Below are positions 1 through 7,088 of a stretch of DNA of 64,000 nucleotides, piece by piece. Every line of letters starts with the position of its first letter. Position 1 is the stretch's first letter. A program made the translations under genes and the position numbers. The stretch comes from PLanc-01 sp034678485 (lineage in GTDB: Bacteria; Planctomycetota; Phycisphaerae; Sedimentisphaerales; Anaerobacaceae), in the NCBI GenBank assembly GCA_034678485.1, contig JAXDBU010000194.1, forward strand, positions 1-64,000. The letters are read 5' to 3'. The notes under the pieces are model-generated. The model saw nothing but the letters and a program-made list of their open reading frames with translations, made no database searches and was not told the DNA's origin.

Positions 1-123
1 GATCAAGGCCAACAGGCCTATGAAAAACAGTATCGTGAACGAACTCTCCAGATGCTCAAAAAACGTGTTAAACAAATGGGATATGCGATGGTCGATCTAT
101 GCTCCGGAGAGGTAGTTTCTTAG
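1..123 (+). CDS. C-terminal end of a gene cut by the window start, possibly a transposase
   Basis: An open frame runs from base 1 to a TAG at 121-123 and gives the last 40 residues of a protein. The fragment is basic and ends in a segment with MLKKRVKQMGYAMVDL. Basic tails of the type LKRKAKxLGxxLVP occur at the ends of some transposases, so a transposase is a guess based on that resemblance. The base composition is more AT-rich than most of the window, which also suggests acquired DNA. It could equally be the end of another accessory gene. Confidence 0.45.
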   Translation, partial: DQGQQAYEKQYRERTLQMLKKRVKQMGYAMVDLCSGEVVS

Positions 124-600
124 GAGCCCAGCGCGGCAATCTCTCCGAGCGACGAGGGCCGAGTCACGAGCGACGACACTGAAACCACGAAGGGCACCGA
201 GGACACGAAGGGAAACCGATAGACTCGCGCAGAGACGCTGGGACGCAGAGAAGGAGTCCTCGCCACGGATTCACACGGATGGACACGGATTCGACCCTGT
301 CATTGCGAGTCGGGAAGCCGCTTCGCGGCGGGTAGGTGGAAGAAAATGGGTTCTTCGACCAGTGCATTCATAAGCTGCGGCAGTTACGACCCTTGTGACA
401 ATTCTCCGCATCCGTTGTAGAACCCATTTTCTTAGGAGCGCAGCGCAGCAATCCCTCCGAGCGACGAGGGCCGAGTCCCGAGCGACGAACCTGAAACCAC
501 GAAGGGCACGAAGACCACGAAGCAGAGTCCGGCAGTAGCGCCCACCAACCCTCTGTGGCTTTGTGGCTCTGTGTGAGATCCACTCATCGAGATACGAGCG
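124..600. repeat. Non-coding stretch of dispersed repeat fragments
   Basis: No gene is supported here. Bases about 146-238 match 5672-5766 in inverted orientation with only a few differences. Bases 436-530 repeat part of the same unit (CGAGCGACGAGGGCCGAGTC followed by GAAACCACGAAGGGCAC). Bases 297-340 carry a CATTGCGAG...GCTTCGCGGC fragment of a second repeat family. Short frames in this stretch run straight through the repeats and are not credible genes. Confidence 0.75.
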
Positions 601-831
601 TCAGATTGCCACGCGGAGGGCTTGCTGTGCCTTTGCCGGCAATTCCACGAGGATGAAATAGGAGGCCGGATAGAGGTAATCCTCGCCGGACTCGTCCACC
701 ACGCGGAAATAGCCCTCCCTCTCCGCATCTTCGTCGGGAACCACGACGTAGATCTTCCGAGTCTCAAGGTCTTCGCTGTCCTTGTTCTCGACGCACAACG
801 CGAACCGTCTATCTGAGCGGGGCTCTGCCAT
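601..831 (-). CDS. Small conserved hypothetical protein (76 aa)
   Basis: The 76-residue acidic soluble protein has a compact core (KIYVVVPDEDAEREGYFRVV then DESGEDYLYPASYF). This looks like a widespread family of small unannotated proteins of about this length; I know no function for it. There is no signal peptide or membrane segment. It lies 3 bases downstream of the 835-1086 gene on the same strand, so the two are very likely co-transcribed. The ATG at 831 begins MAEPRSDRRFALCVEN. Confidence 0.7.
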   Translation of the reverse strand: MAEPRSDRRFALCVENKDSEDLETRKIYVVVPDEDAEREGYFRVVDESGEDYLYPASYFILVELPAKAQQALRVAI

Positions 832-834
832 ACA

Positions 835-1086
835 TCAATCCAAGAATCTCTTGATCTTTATCTTCTTGCGGCCTACGCCGTGGGCCTCGTACCAGTGCAG
901 TTCGGCAAGACGTACGCCGCCATGTTCTACGCGCACCTTGGCAACGCCCTTCAGTTTTCGCCATCGACCGGGCCCAAACTGCCGTCTGAGCCGCATAATA
1001 TCGCCGATGTTGCCGCCAACGGCGATCACCTCGATATCAGTAATCTCCCCAACCACGTCAATCTGCAGCAGACATATTCCATGCAC
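835..1086 (-). CDS. Small conserved hypothetical protein (83 aa), GTG start
   Basis: The protein has a strongly patterned sequence (VVGEITDIEVIAVGGNIGDI, then FGPGRWRKLKG and RLAELHWYEAHG) typical of a conserved small family. I do not recognise a function. It is the first gene of a pair with the 601-831 gene. The start is uncertain. In frame, translation can only begin at the GTG at 1086, since a stop lies just upstream. An out-of-frame ATG with an MKKVAE-like beginning lies at 1114, separated by a near-perfect 7-base tandem duplication (1090-1103), so the original N-terminus may have been frameshifted. The reading frame itself is convincing. Confidence 0.65.
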   Translation of the reverse strand: MHGICLLQIDVVGEITDIEVIAVGGNIGDIMRLRRQFGPGRWRKLKGVAKVRVEHGGVRLAELHWYEAHGVGRKKIKIKRFLD

Positions 1087-1197
1087 CGGTTCGGCCTTCG
1101 GCGACTTTCTTCATTGTACCGCCGGAACAGACCCAATTCAACATCCTTTCTCCTGTGGTTCTGCGCCTCGCGAGACACGACTCCCCGCCCGCCAATC

Positions 1198-1300
1198 ATG
1201 TCATTGCGAGCCCGGCGCGGCAATCCCTCTTGGTCATTCCCGCACAAGCGGGAATCCAGGGCATTCCACCACGAAGGGCACGAAGAGGAGTCTGACAGCC
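1198..1300. repeat. Dispersed repeat with a dRS3-like core
   Basis: Bases 1200-1259 consist of TCATTGCGAG...CGGCAATCCCTC followed by TTGGTCATTCCCGC and the palindromic partner GCGGGAATCCAG. An inverted copy lies at 5511-5570. Bases 1262-1290 continue into a second repeat family (CACGAAGGGCACGAAG). The palindromic ATTCCCGC...GCGGGAAT core resembles dRS3-type intergenic repeats known from Neisseria and other bacteria. Nothing else was found between 1087 and 1403. Confidence 0.8.
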
Positions 1301-1403
1301 GCCTGCCTTCTCCTGCTCCCTCTCTTTTCCGCCGTGCACACTATAGTCTGAAGATATCTCCCCGGTTCCCCGGTACGCTGCAGGCATCGAATGGAGTTGG
1401 TCT

Positions 1404-1514
1404 ATGAACCTTGAAGAGGCAGTCGGCGCGGAACTCAGAGCTTGTCGCCGGAAGAAGCAGGTCAGCCAGGAACAGCTCGGCTTCGACGCCGGCATTCACA
1501 GGACACACGAGTAG
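1404..1514 (+). pseudogene. Truncated XRE-family HTH regulator fragment
   Basis: The ATG at 1404 opens a 36-residue frame with the start of an XRE/Cro helix-turn-helix: RACRRKKQVSQEQLGFDAGI then HRTHE and a stop. Intact relatives continue after HRT with a recognition-helix end and a segment like LERG. Here the frame ends inside the HTH, so no functional DNA-binding domain can form. Its last 53 bases overlap the 3' end of vsr on the other strand. The simplest reading is that the methyltransferase/Vsr island was joined to, or inserted in, an XRE gene near base 1506. The other half was not found at the far end of the island. Confidence 0.65.
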
Positions 1515-1929
1515 CTTCGAGAAAACGTAAGATGCGTTCTGTGAGTCTTTCCTCGTCCTTGGTCTGGCATTCCCAGATGGTCAGGACGTGCCATCCGTCG
1601 TTCCTTAAGGTGCGCACATTGGCCTTGTGACGCTCCTTGTTGCGCGCCAATTTGGGTAGCCAGTAATCGCAACGCGATTTCGGGATTCTCCTGCCAAGGC
1701 GGCAGTTGTGTCGATGCCACCAGCAGCCATGAACGAAGATCACTTTCCGGTGGCGGGGGAGCACAATGTCGGGACAACCCGGGAGGTCCGTTCGGTACAG
1801 CCGGAATCTGTAGCCCAGCCCATGAACGACACGTCTCACGGTGAGCTCAGGCTTGGTGTCGTACTTCCGTATGCATGACATACAGAAGGACCGTTGCTTG
1901 CGTGTGAGCACATCCATGCTATCCTGCAC
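1462..1929 (-). CDS. vsr: Very short patch repair endonuclease Vsr
   Basis: The 155-residue protein belongs to the Vsr family, which nicks DNA at T:G mismatches created by deamination of 5-methylcytosine. Visible family features are CMSCIRKYDTKPELTVRR near residues 16-33, PGCPDIVLP at 50-58 with the metal-binding Asp, and FVHGCWWHRHNC at 65-76. Family members usually start at MDVLT, so the Met at residue 5 (1917) is an alternative start. The gene overlaps the end of the methyltransferase gene by 11 bases, implying coupled translation and a shared target site. The last 15 or so residues are read through the truncated XRE fragment and look like an added tail, not the normal Vsr end. Confidence 0.9.
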   Translation of the reverse strand: MQDSMDVLTRKQRSFCMSCIRKYDTKPELTVRRVVHGLGYRFRLYRTDLPGCPDIVLPRHRKVIFVHGCWWHRHNCRLGRRIPKSRCDYWLPKLARNKERHKANVRTLRNDGWHVLTIWECQTKDEERLTERILRFLEATRVSCECRRRSRAVPG

Positions 1930-3184
1930 TCAGAAGATTCCGCAAGATCAGATAAACGACGCGCACGTTCACGGCGTTTCCTAACGCTTTGAAACCGGCT
2001 ACACCGGTTGGCAGATGTGGGAGGTCATCCATAGACTGAAGGCGAGCACATTCGCGCAAGGTCATGTAGCGTCGCTCCCACGCGATGATAGGAATCTGCG
2101 TCGTGGTCATCGCCACGAGCGATGGCGACGTGTTGGGCCTCTTGACTCTAACGCCGGATGCCCTGAATTGAACAACGTACTTCCAGATGTCACGTTCCTG
2201 ATCTAAACAGTTCCACTCAAGTTTCTGGAGGCTGGGCGGAAACCGTCTGATCTCGGGAAGCCATCCGTCAACCCAGTTCTTGTGTCTTCGATAGAGAGCC
2301 CGATTCTGTCTAATGAAGGCCTGCTTCCACAAAGGGAACGCGTCTGTTTCTGCACGAGCATAGCTCGGCACACGAGCCAAGACGTCACGTCTGAGACGAG
2401 TGTCAAGGGTTCGTCCAAAGCAGCCGCGTCTCTTTCTGAGGATCTGCAACGCGATTCTGTGGAGCGAATCACACTCATAGGGATACGTTGCCTTGAACTC
2501 CATGCTCCATATTGGGAAAGAAGGCAGCTTCTCATTCTCAGGATATGTCCGCAGGAACCTCTGCCAACTGTCCAGGCAGGCTCCTACTTGCTTGCTCAGG
2601 CCGACAGCGTCTGCTGGATGCACGTCGAGAACGCTCGATATCGACAAATCCTCAGCGTCCGTCTCGGGCTCCGGCCATCTGAAACGATTCAGGCCGCCGA
2701 GCCGTCCAACCATATAGATACGCTCTCTGACCTGGGGAACACCATACTGGTGCGGAGAAAGCTGCTTGGGCTCAAGCACATAGCCAAGAGACTGCAACGC
2801 TTGCCTGACCTTCTCGTACGTATTTCCCGAGTCATGTCGCACGAAATGGGCTACATTCTCCAGAATGAGGAACGGTGGGCGTCGACGTCTGAGTATCTCC
2901 ACTATATTGAAGAATACAGTTCCTCTGACCGCATCCTTCCATCCCATCTGCTCACCAGCCTTCGAGAACGGTTGACACGGGAATCCAGCGCAGAGTAGAT
3001 CATGCTCAGGAACGTCAGCAGGATTGATGTCTCGAATGTCGCCTGCAGGCTCAATTCCGAAGTTCAATCTGTAAACGGCACGGAGCTGTTCCTCGATCTC
3101 GCTGGCAAATACACATTGTGCACCCAGCCTTGAAGCGGCGAGGTGAAAACCTCCGAGACCGGCAAATAGATCGACAAACCTCAT
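1919..3184 (-). CDS. DNA (cytosine-5-)-methyltransferase
   Basis: The 421-residue enzyme transfers a methyl group from SAM to C5 of cytosine in a specific DNA site. The family motifs appear in order: FAGLGGFHLA (motif I, residues 7-16), GFPCQPFSKAG with catalytic Cys70 (motif IV), LENV at 108-111 (motif VI), QVRERIY at 151-157 (motif VIII), and GNAVNVRVV near the C-terminus (motif X). The target-recognition region between VIII and X is about 200 residues; the target sequence cannot be read from it. It is the third gene of a minus-strand operon, followed by vsr, which supports an m5C-directed modification system. No gene of a recognised restriction endonuclease family lies in the operon; the 309-residue neighbour is the candidate. 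Confidence 0.93.
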   Translation of the reverse strand: MRFVDLFAGLGGFHLAASRLGAQCVFASEIEEQLRAVYRLNFGIEPAGDIRDINPADVPEHDLLCAGFPCQPFSKAGEQMGWKDAVRGTVFFNIVEILRRRRPPFLILENVAHFVRHDSGNTYEKVRQALQSLGYVLEPKQLSPHQYGVPQVRERIYMVGRLGGLNRFRWPEPETDAEDLSISSVLDVHPADAVGLSKQVGACLDSWQRFLRTYPENEKLPSFPIWSMEFKATYPYECDSLHRIALQILRKRRGCFGRTLDTRLRRDVLARVPSYARAETDAFPLWKQAFIRQNRALYRRHKNWVDGWLPEIRRFPPSLQKLEWNCLDQERDIWKYVVQFRASGVRVKRPNTSPSLVAMTTTQIPIIAWERRYMTLRECARLQSMDDLPHLPTGVAGFKALGNAVNVRVVYLILRNLLSAG

Positions 3185-3213
3185 TGTATCTTCGCGATGA
3201 AATCAGTGGCTAT

Positions 3214-4143
3214 CTACTGCTTGCGAGGCAGAGCTTGAACTCTTGGTTTTGACCATGTGATCAGTCTCTTTCGGAGTGTGCTCGAAAGCCAGTTCCGTTT
3301 GCAGGCGCCAGCCGCAAGTATTCTGTAGCGGTCGAGGAGCAAGCCATCAACCAGATTACATTTTGCCACGAATGCACTGTCATCCAATGCGAGCGGTAAA
3401 GCAAATCCCTTCTTCGGCCGCGATGCCCAGTTGATGATCTTCGTCCAAACCTCGAGCCTGGGAGTATGCAGCTTCTGATCCCAGTCTGCTCCACTGGCAC
3501 ATTGCATGAGGAAGACAGGAATCCCGACGCGAGCATCCAAGAAAGGCCGGTAACATACAAGGTCGAGTTCCCCGTCCTTTGCTTCGTCACTCGTCCATTT
3601 CTCGACGTTACCCCTGCTTTCGCCAAGCGATGACGCAATCTGGTCTACTAATCCGCCCAGATTCTTACGGTGTGTTGATGACCATCCTGTGCGAATTGCC
3701 TGCCATCCCTCGAACTGTACTAGCAGCGATTCCTTCGTCAGCTCCTCAAAAAGCTCGCCTTGCTCCATGTAGTTGGACCCAAATTGTCCGGCCCACCCTT
3801 TATACCATTGAGCCAGTGACAGGAGGAGACAGAAACTGTGGGCAGGCACAGCCTTCCATGTCTTGAGCCTGGTGATACGGCGCTTGTCTACTATAAGGGG
3901 GCTTCCATCCCGTATCCAAGAATGACGCCGTCGTATCTCCGTCCACGCGTCGTCGACTCTCTCTGCGGCCATGTCGGCGTTCTCGTAGATATTCTCCTCC
4001 ATTAAGGCATCAACAACATCACTGGCTGAAAGCTCCGGATCGTCAAACAGAACACATGATTCTATCCAATCGCAGAATACATCCAGTTCCACATTCTGCT
4101 GGTCGATCGAGCGCGAGATTCCACGGGTCGGCAAGTTCAGCAT
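3214..4143 (-). CDS. Unknown 309-aa protein, candidate restriction nuclease of the operon
   Basis: I do not recognise the family. The protein is soluble, with no signal peptide. The first half is helical and rich in Trp and acidic residues. The middle has KDGELDLVCYRPF near residues 188-200, followed by a hydrophobic strand VGIPVFLMQCASGADWD. Spacing of an acidic ELD strand followed by a strand ending in a polar motif resembles the core of PD-(D/E)XK nucleases, with QCA in place of ExK. This is inference. The gene starts on the last base of the ParB-like gene's stop (1-base overlap) and is followed 30 bases later by the methyltransferase gene. That is the position expected for a restriction partner, although a regulator or another effector is possible. 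Confidence 0.75.
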   Translation of the reverse strand: MLNLPTRGISRSIDQQNVELDVFCDWIESCVLFDDPELSASDVVDALMEENIYENADMAAERVDDAWTEIRRRHSWIRDGSPLIVDKRRITRLKTWKAVPAHSFCLLLSLAQWYKGWAGQFGSNYMEQGELFEELTKESLLVQFEGWQAIRTGWSSTHRKNLGGLVDQIASSLGESRGNVEKWTSDEAKDGELDLVCYRPFLDARVGIPVFLMQCASGADWDQKLHTPRLEVWTKIINWASRPKKGFALPLALDDSAFVAKCNLVDGLLLDRYRILAAGACKRNWLSSTLRKRLITWSKPRVQALPRKQ

Positions 4144-5252
4144 TACTCAGGCTCTTTATCCAGTTCCTCTTTGATCTTCGGGAAAACACGCAATAACTGC
4201 AACGCATCGGCTCCAAGTCTTCTCACAGCTTTCTGGATGTCACTTGATTTCTTATAGAGATGGACGCGCGTGAGCCCTAACTCCACGCTGTCGGCAGCTC
4301 TTTCAAGGAGATTCACTATCTCAGGTTCGTCGCCCCCAGCATTGCGAAGCGCAATCTCAAATCTCGGGTCCCCCGCCTTCTCGAGGTAATCGATCCCTTT
4401 AGGGCTCGCAAGGATTCTCCCAAAGTTGTCCACTTGCCGGGAGTCAGAAAACAACGGAGGCCGCTCACCGTCCCCAAACAACCAGAGAGCAAAGTTCGCC
4501 AATTGCGCAAGACGATCCTTGGGGACAGGGCGTCTTGCTGTGCGAGCGTCCGCATGGATATCAATCTGCAAGTACTTCTGCACACCCTGCGTTCGAAGGG
4601 ACAGGTACATTACGCTGAATCGTTCTTCAAACTGTTCTTTGGGAACAGCTTTGACATCCTGGATCTGAAGCAGCAATCGGTACGATATGTAATTCTGTCT
4701 CACCGTGTCTGTATGGCTGCCAATCTTCCGCGCTACCTGCTGATACGTGAAACCTCTATCGTCAATCAGCTTGGCGATGAACTCCGCCTTCTCCGCTGGT
4801 TTCCACTCCTTGATGCCAGTCACATGGCGGAAGCCAAGAAATGCTTCTATCTCCTTCCTCGAGCCAACCTCAATATATGGTATGCGTCCAAACAGGGACT
4901 TGTCAGGCTTGGCACCTTTTGCCGCGGCCGCAATTCTTGTTGGCACCTTCTCTCCATCCAACGCCCGTCGGAGATACTTCAGTGCAGCGATCCTCCTGTT
5001 GCCTTCAACCACAACAAGCTTCTCTGCTCCATAGAGTGGCTCTCTCACAACCAGCACGGCCTCATGCGTCCAGAAGCCACCGCTTTCCAGGAAAGACACA
5101 ACCAGTTCATCGAGCGTCCAGTCTCTCATCAACTCCAAGACTTGTTCTTGAGGGACATCAGGTCCCGTATTGTTGCGTCCCAGCCGTGGATTGAGAGGAT
5201 CAAGACACAAGTCATCTATGTTCGCAAACTCGAGTTTCGTGCCGATTGCCAT
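4143..5252 (-). CDS. ParB/Srx-domain protein with HTH, first gene of the methyltransferase operon
   Basis: The 369-residue protein has a ParB N-terminal fold: FANIDDLCLDPLNPRLG near the start, and VVVEGNRRIAALKYL at about residues 80-95, which matches the GxxRxxA nucleotide-binding signature of ParB/Srx proteins. A helix-turn-helix-like segment follows (RGFTYQQVARKIGSHTDTVR). The C-terminal 170 residues are unassigned. ParB-fold proteins bind or hydrolyse CTP or act as nucleases, and stand-alone versions occur in phage and defence loci. I chose the ATG at 5252 because GAGG lies 5 bases upstream; a GTG at 5282 and an ATG at 5273 are possible. It leads the four-gene operon and has a promoter just upstream. 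Its role, as sensor, regulator or specificity factor, is open. Confidence 0.8.
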   Translation of the reverse strand: MAIGTKLEFANIDDLCLDPLNPRLGRNNTGPDVPQEQVLELMRDWTLDELVVSFLESGGFWTHEAVLVVREPLYGAEKLVVVEGNRRIAALKYLRRALDGEKVPTRIAAAAKGAKPDKSLFGRIPYIEVGSRKEIEAFLGFRHVTGIKEWKPAEKAEFIAKLIDDRGFTYQQVARKIGSHTDTVRQNYISYRLLLQIQDVKAVPKEQFEERFSVMYLSLRTQGVQKYLQIDIHADARTARRPVPKDRLAQLANFALWLFGDGERPPLFSDSRQVDNFGRILASPKGIDYLEKAGDPRFEIALRNAGGDEPEIVNLLERAADSVELGLTRVHLYKKSSDIQKAVRRLGADALQLLRVFPKIKEELDKEPE

Positions 5253-5296
5253 ATCATCCTCGCAGTCAGTCATCAAAAGCACATAGACCCACTGGG

Positions 5297-5325
5297 AGAA
5301 TACCGCTCGGGGTGCGACCAGTCAA
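5297..5325 (-). promoter_or_regulatory. Candidate sigma-70-type promoter of the ParB/methyltransferase operon
   Basis: On the minus strand TTGACT (5325-5320) is followed after exactly 17 bases by TATTCT (5302-5297). The -35 has one mismatch and the -10 two. Transcription would start near 5290, giving a leader of about 38 bases to the ATG at 5252, which supports that start over the GTG at 5282. No other promoter-like site was found ahead of the downstream genes of the operon. Confidence 0.55.
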
Positions 5326-5499
5326 GCTTCCGCCGAAATCCCGGATGGGCCCAAGGGATTGGGCATGCCCTGTTCTCGGAATGGCAGGACTCTGCCACGA
5401 CGCCAGATTGTCCATCGTAGGAAGACCGGCAGGCAGAGCCCACCCTACCGCTGTCGCCGAGTTCCGTGTTCCCTTCTGCCCTCTACGTACTCTGTGGTC

Positions 5500-6062
5500 A
5501 AGAGGAAGATGGATTCCCGCTTCCGCGGGAATGACCAAGAGGGATTGCCGCGCTGTCGCTCGCAATGACAGAGTCGAATCTGCGTACATCGGCGTTCATC
5601 AGCGGTTCCATTGCCTCGTGCTGAAGAAGCCTGGATTCCCGCTTCCGCGGGAATGACACCCAAGAGAGTCCCTGCGTCTCTGCGCGAGTCCATCGGTTTC
5701 CCTTCGTGTCCTCTGTGCCCTTCGTGGTTTCAGTGTCGTCGCTCGGGACTCGGCCCTCGTCGCTCGTGGCCCGGAGGGATTGCCGCGCTGTCGCTCGCAA
5801 CGACAGATGAGGGTCTTCTCTGCGTCTCCGCGTCTCTGCGTGAGGCCATGGATTCCCTTCGTGTCCTCGGTGCCCTTCGTGGTGAACAGGCCGTCTCTCG
5901 TCATTCGTCGCTCGGGTGGATTCCCGCTTGGCGCGGGAATGACAGCCCAGGAAGCCTCTGCGGCTTGGCGTCGCGGCGAGAGTCGGGGTCTGCTTGCCCT
6001 CCGACCTTCCCACCTTCTGACCTTCTCTCTTGTCTGCGGCCTCTGCGTCTCTGTGGTGAAAG
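5500..6062. repeat. Cluster of dispersed repeat fragments upstream of the MNT/HEPN pair
   Basis: This gene-free stretch (5326-6101) is nearly all repeats. Bases 5511-5570 are an inverted copy of 1200-1259. Bases 5632-5660 and 5918-5947 carry further palindromic GGATTCCCGC...GCGGGAATGAC cores. Bases 5672-5766 are an inverted copy of 146-238. Bases 5820-5890 repeat the CGTCTCTGCGTGAG...CCCTTCGTGGT unit. Bases 5995-6062 contain CCTCCGACCTTCCCACCTTC and TGCGGCCTCTGCGTCTC, seen again at 6965-7030 and inverted at 9216-9280. Open frames in all directions here are artefacts of the repeats. Confidence 0.8.
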
Positions 6063-6101
6063 GAATCGTCGTGAATCCACATACCTCTATACGGAGGCGT
6101 G

Positions 6102-6110
6102 TGATATAAT
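6102..6110 (+). promoter_or_regulatory. Extended -10 promoter candidate for the MNT/HEPN pair
   Basis: TGATATAAT forms a perfect TATAAT box (6105-6110) with the TG of an extended -10 element, 38 bases ahead of the MNT start. No good -35 hexamer is present at 16-18 bases, which is tolerated for extended -10 promoters. Confidence 0.5.
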
Positions 6111-6148
6111 GGGTTTGTTCGTACGCAACCCGTTCAGGGGCATCGGAT

Positions 6149-6505
6149 ATGATCGAGAGAGCAGACTCCAACAACACGGCGGTGGACAAGCACCTGTTGG
6201 CCGAATGCAAGGCAGCCATTCGGGATGCGGCGCAGTCTGTGGTTCCGGGGGCCCGGGTCCTGCTGTTCGGCTCACACGCCCGGGGCCAGGCCGACGCCCA
6301 GAGCGACTATGATATCCTGATCATCACGGAGCGAGCAGTGGACGTCGCGGACAGGTTCCCCCTGCGGACGCGGATTCGCAAGCAACTCCTGGAGCAGGGG
6401 ATTCGTTGCGACGTGCTCATCCAGAGCGAGCAGGAGGTCCAGAGCAAGCGCAACTTGCCTGGGCACATCATTCGCAGCGCCCTGCGAGAGGGAGTCCCGT
6501 TGTGA
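6149..6505 (+). CDS. MNT-type nucleotidyltransferase antitoxin (MntA-like)
   Basis: The 118-residue protein is a minimal nucleotidyltransferase. Its active-site signature LLFGSHARGQADAQSDYDIL lies near residues 38-57 with the paired Asp residues of the GSx10DxD motif. In MNT/HEPN modules the nucleotidyltransferase neutralises the HEPN RNase toxin by adding AMP residues to it. The TGA of this gene overlaps the GTG start of the HEPN gene by two bases, the coupling expected for such modules. The frame appears intact, while its partner carries an in-frame stop, so this may be a surviving antitoxin of a broken pair. Confidence 0.85.
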   Translation: MIERADSNNTAVDKHLLAECKAAIRDAAQSVVPGARVLLFGSHARGQADAQSDYDILIITERAVDVADRFPLRTRIRKQLLEQGIRCDVLIQSEQEVQSKRNLPGHIIRSALREGVPL

Positions 6506-6909
6506 CGGACGATCTGCGCGACTACGTGGAGAAGTGGTTGTTCCGGGCGAATGAGGACATCGCCGTGATTGACCGGCTCAGGCAGTCCGAGCCGCGAGCG
6601 TATGCGTCCACCATTTGCTTTCACGCCCAGCGGGCAGTGGAAAAGTACCGCAAGGCGTTGCTGGCCTGGAAAGGGGTGGATTTTCCCAGGACACACGACG
6701 TGGACTTCCTGTTAGCCGAATGACGGAAGGTCACTACTGGGGAGTTAGATCGGATGGATCTGAAGAGTCTGACGGATTTCGGCGTGTCCATACGATACCC
6801 TGACGACTTCTACGTTCCGGACCTGTCGGAAACAACGTACTACGCGGAGGCCGCAAGGGAGATCAGGGATATCGTCCTCGGGCTGATTAGGTTCTCGTCG
6901 AACCAGTAG
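6502..6909 (+). pseudogene. HEPN-domain toxin interrupted by an in-frame TGA
   Basis: From the GTG at 6502 the frame encodes a HEPN protein: WLFRANEDIAVIDRL, then CFHAQRAVEKYRKALL and FPRTHDVDFLLAE. A TGA at 6721-6723 then interrupts it. The same frame continues uninterrupted to a TAG at 6907-6909 with a typical HEPN C-terminus (GELDRMDLKSLTDFGVSIRY, then PDDFYVPDLSETTYYAEAAR). No base has been lost or gained, so a single substitution, for example TGC to TGA, is enough. The first part (73 residues) lacks the last helices. It is most likely an inactivated toxin, barring read-through or a sequencing error. Confidence 0.8.
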
Positions 6910-6934
6910 AAGATCGACGGCGAGTAGAGCGATG

Positions 6935-7030
6935 CGCCTCTGCGTGAAGCCGGGTGTTCTTGTGTTGCCCTCCGACCTTCTCACCTTCTTACGTTCTCAC
7001 CTTCTGTTCTCTGCGGCCTCCGTGGTGAGA
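6935..7030. repeat. Dispersed repeat fragment between the HEPN and mcsB genes
   Basis: This stretch repeats the unit seen at 5830-6062: GCCTCTGCGTGAAGCC, then CCTCCGACCTTCTCACCTTC and CTCTGCGGCCTCCGTGGTGA. Bases 7040-7085 contain a short GCGACGAGGGACGCG run. No gene is seen between 6910 and 7088. Confidence 0.65.
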
Positions 7031-7088
7031 TGGGGATTGCGGGCGGCTCGCGCGACGAGGGACGCGCGACGAAAGACGAGGGACGGTC

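Noticed and set aside
5498..6219. Overlapping frames in the repeat cluster before the MNT gene
   Set aside because: They run through repeat units present elsewhere in other orientations, so they are not genes.
6721..6723. Selenocysteine insertion at the HEPN TGA
   Set aside because: No stem-loop of the bacterial SECIS type follows within the expected distance, and HEPN proteins are not selenoproteins. A nonsense change is simpler.
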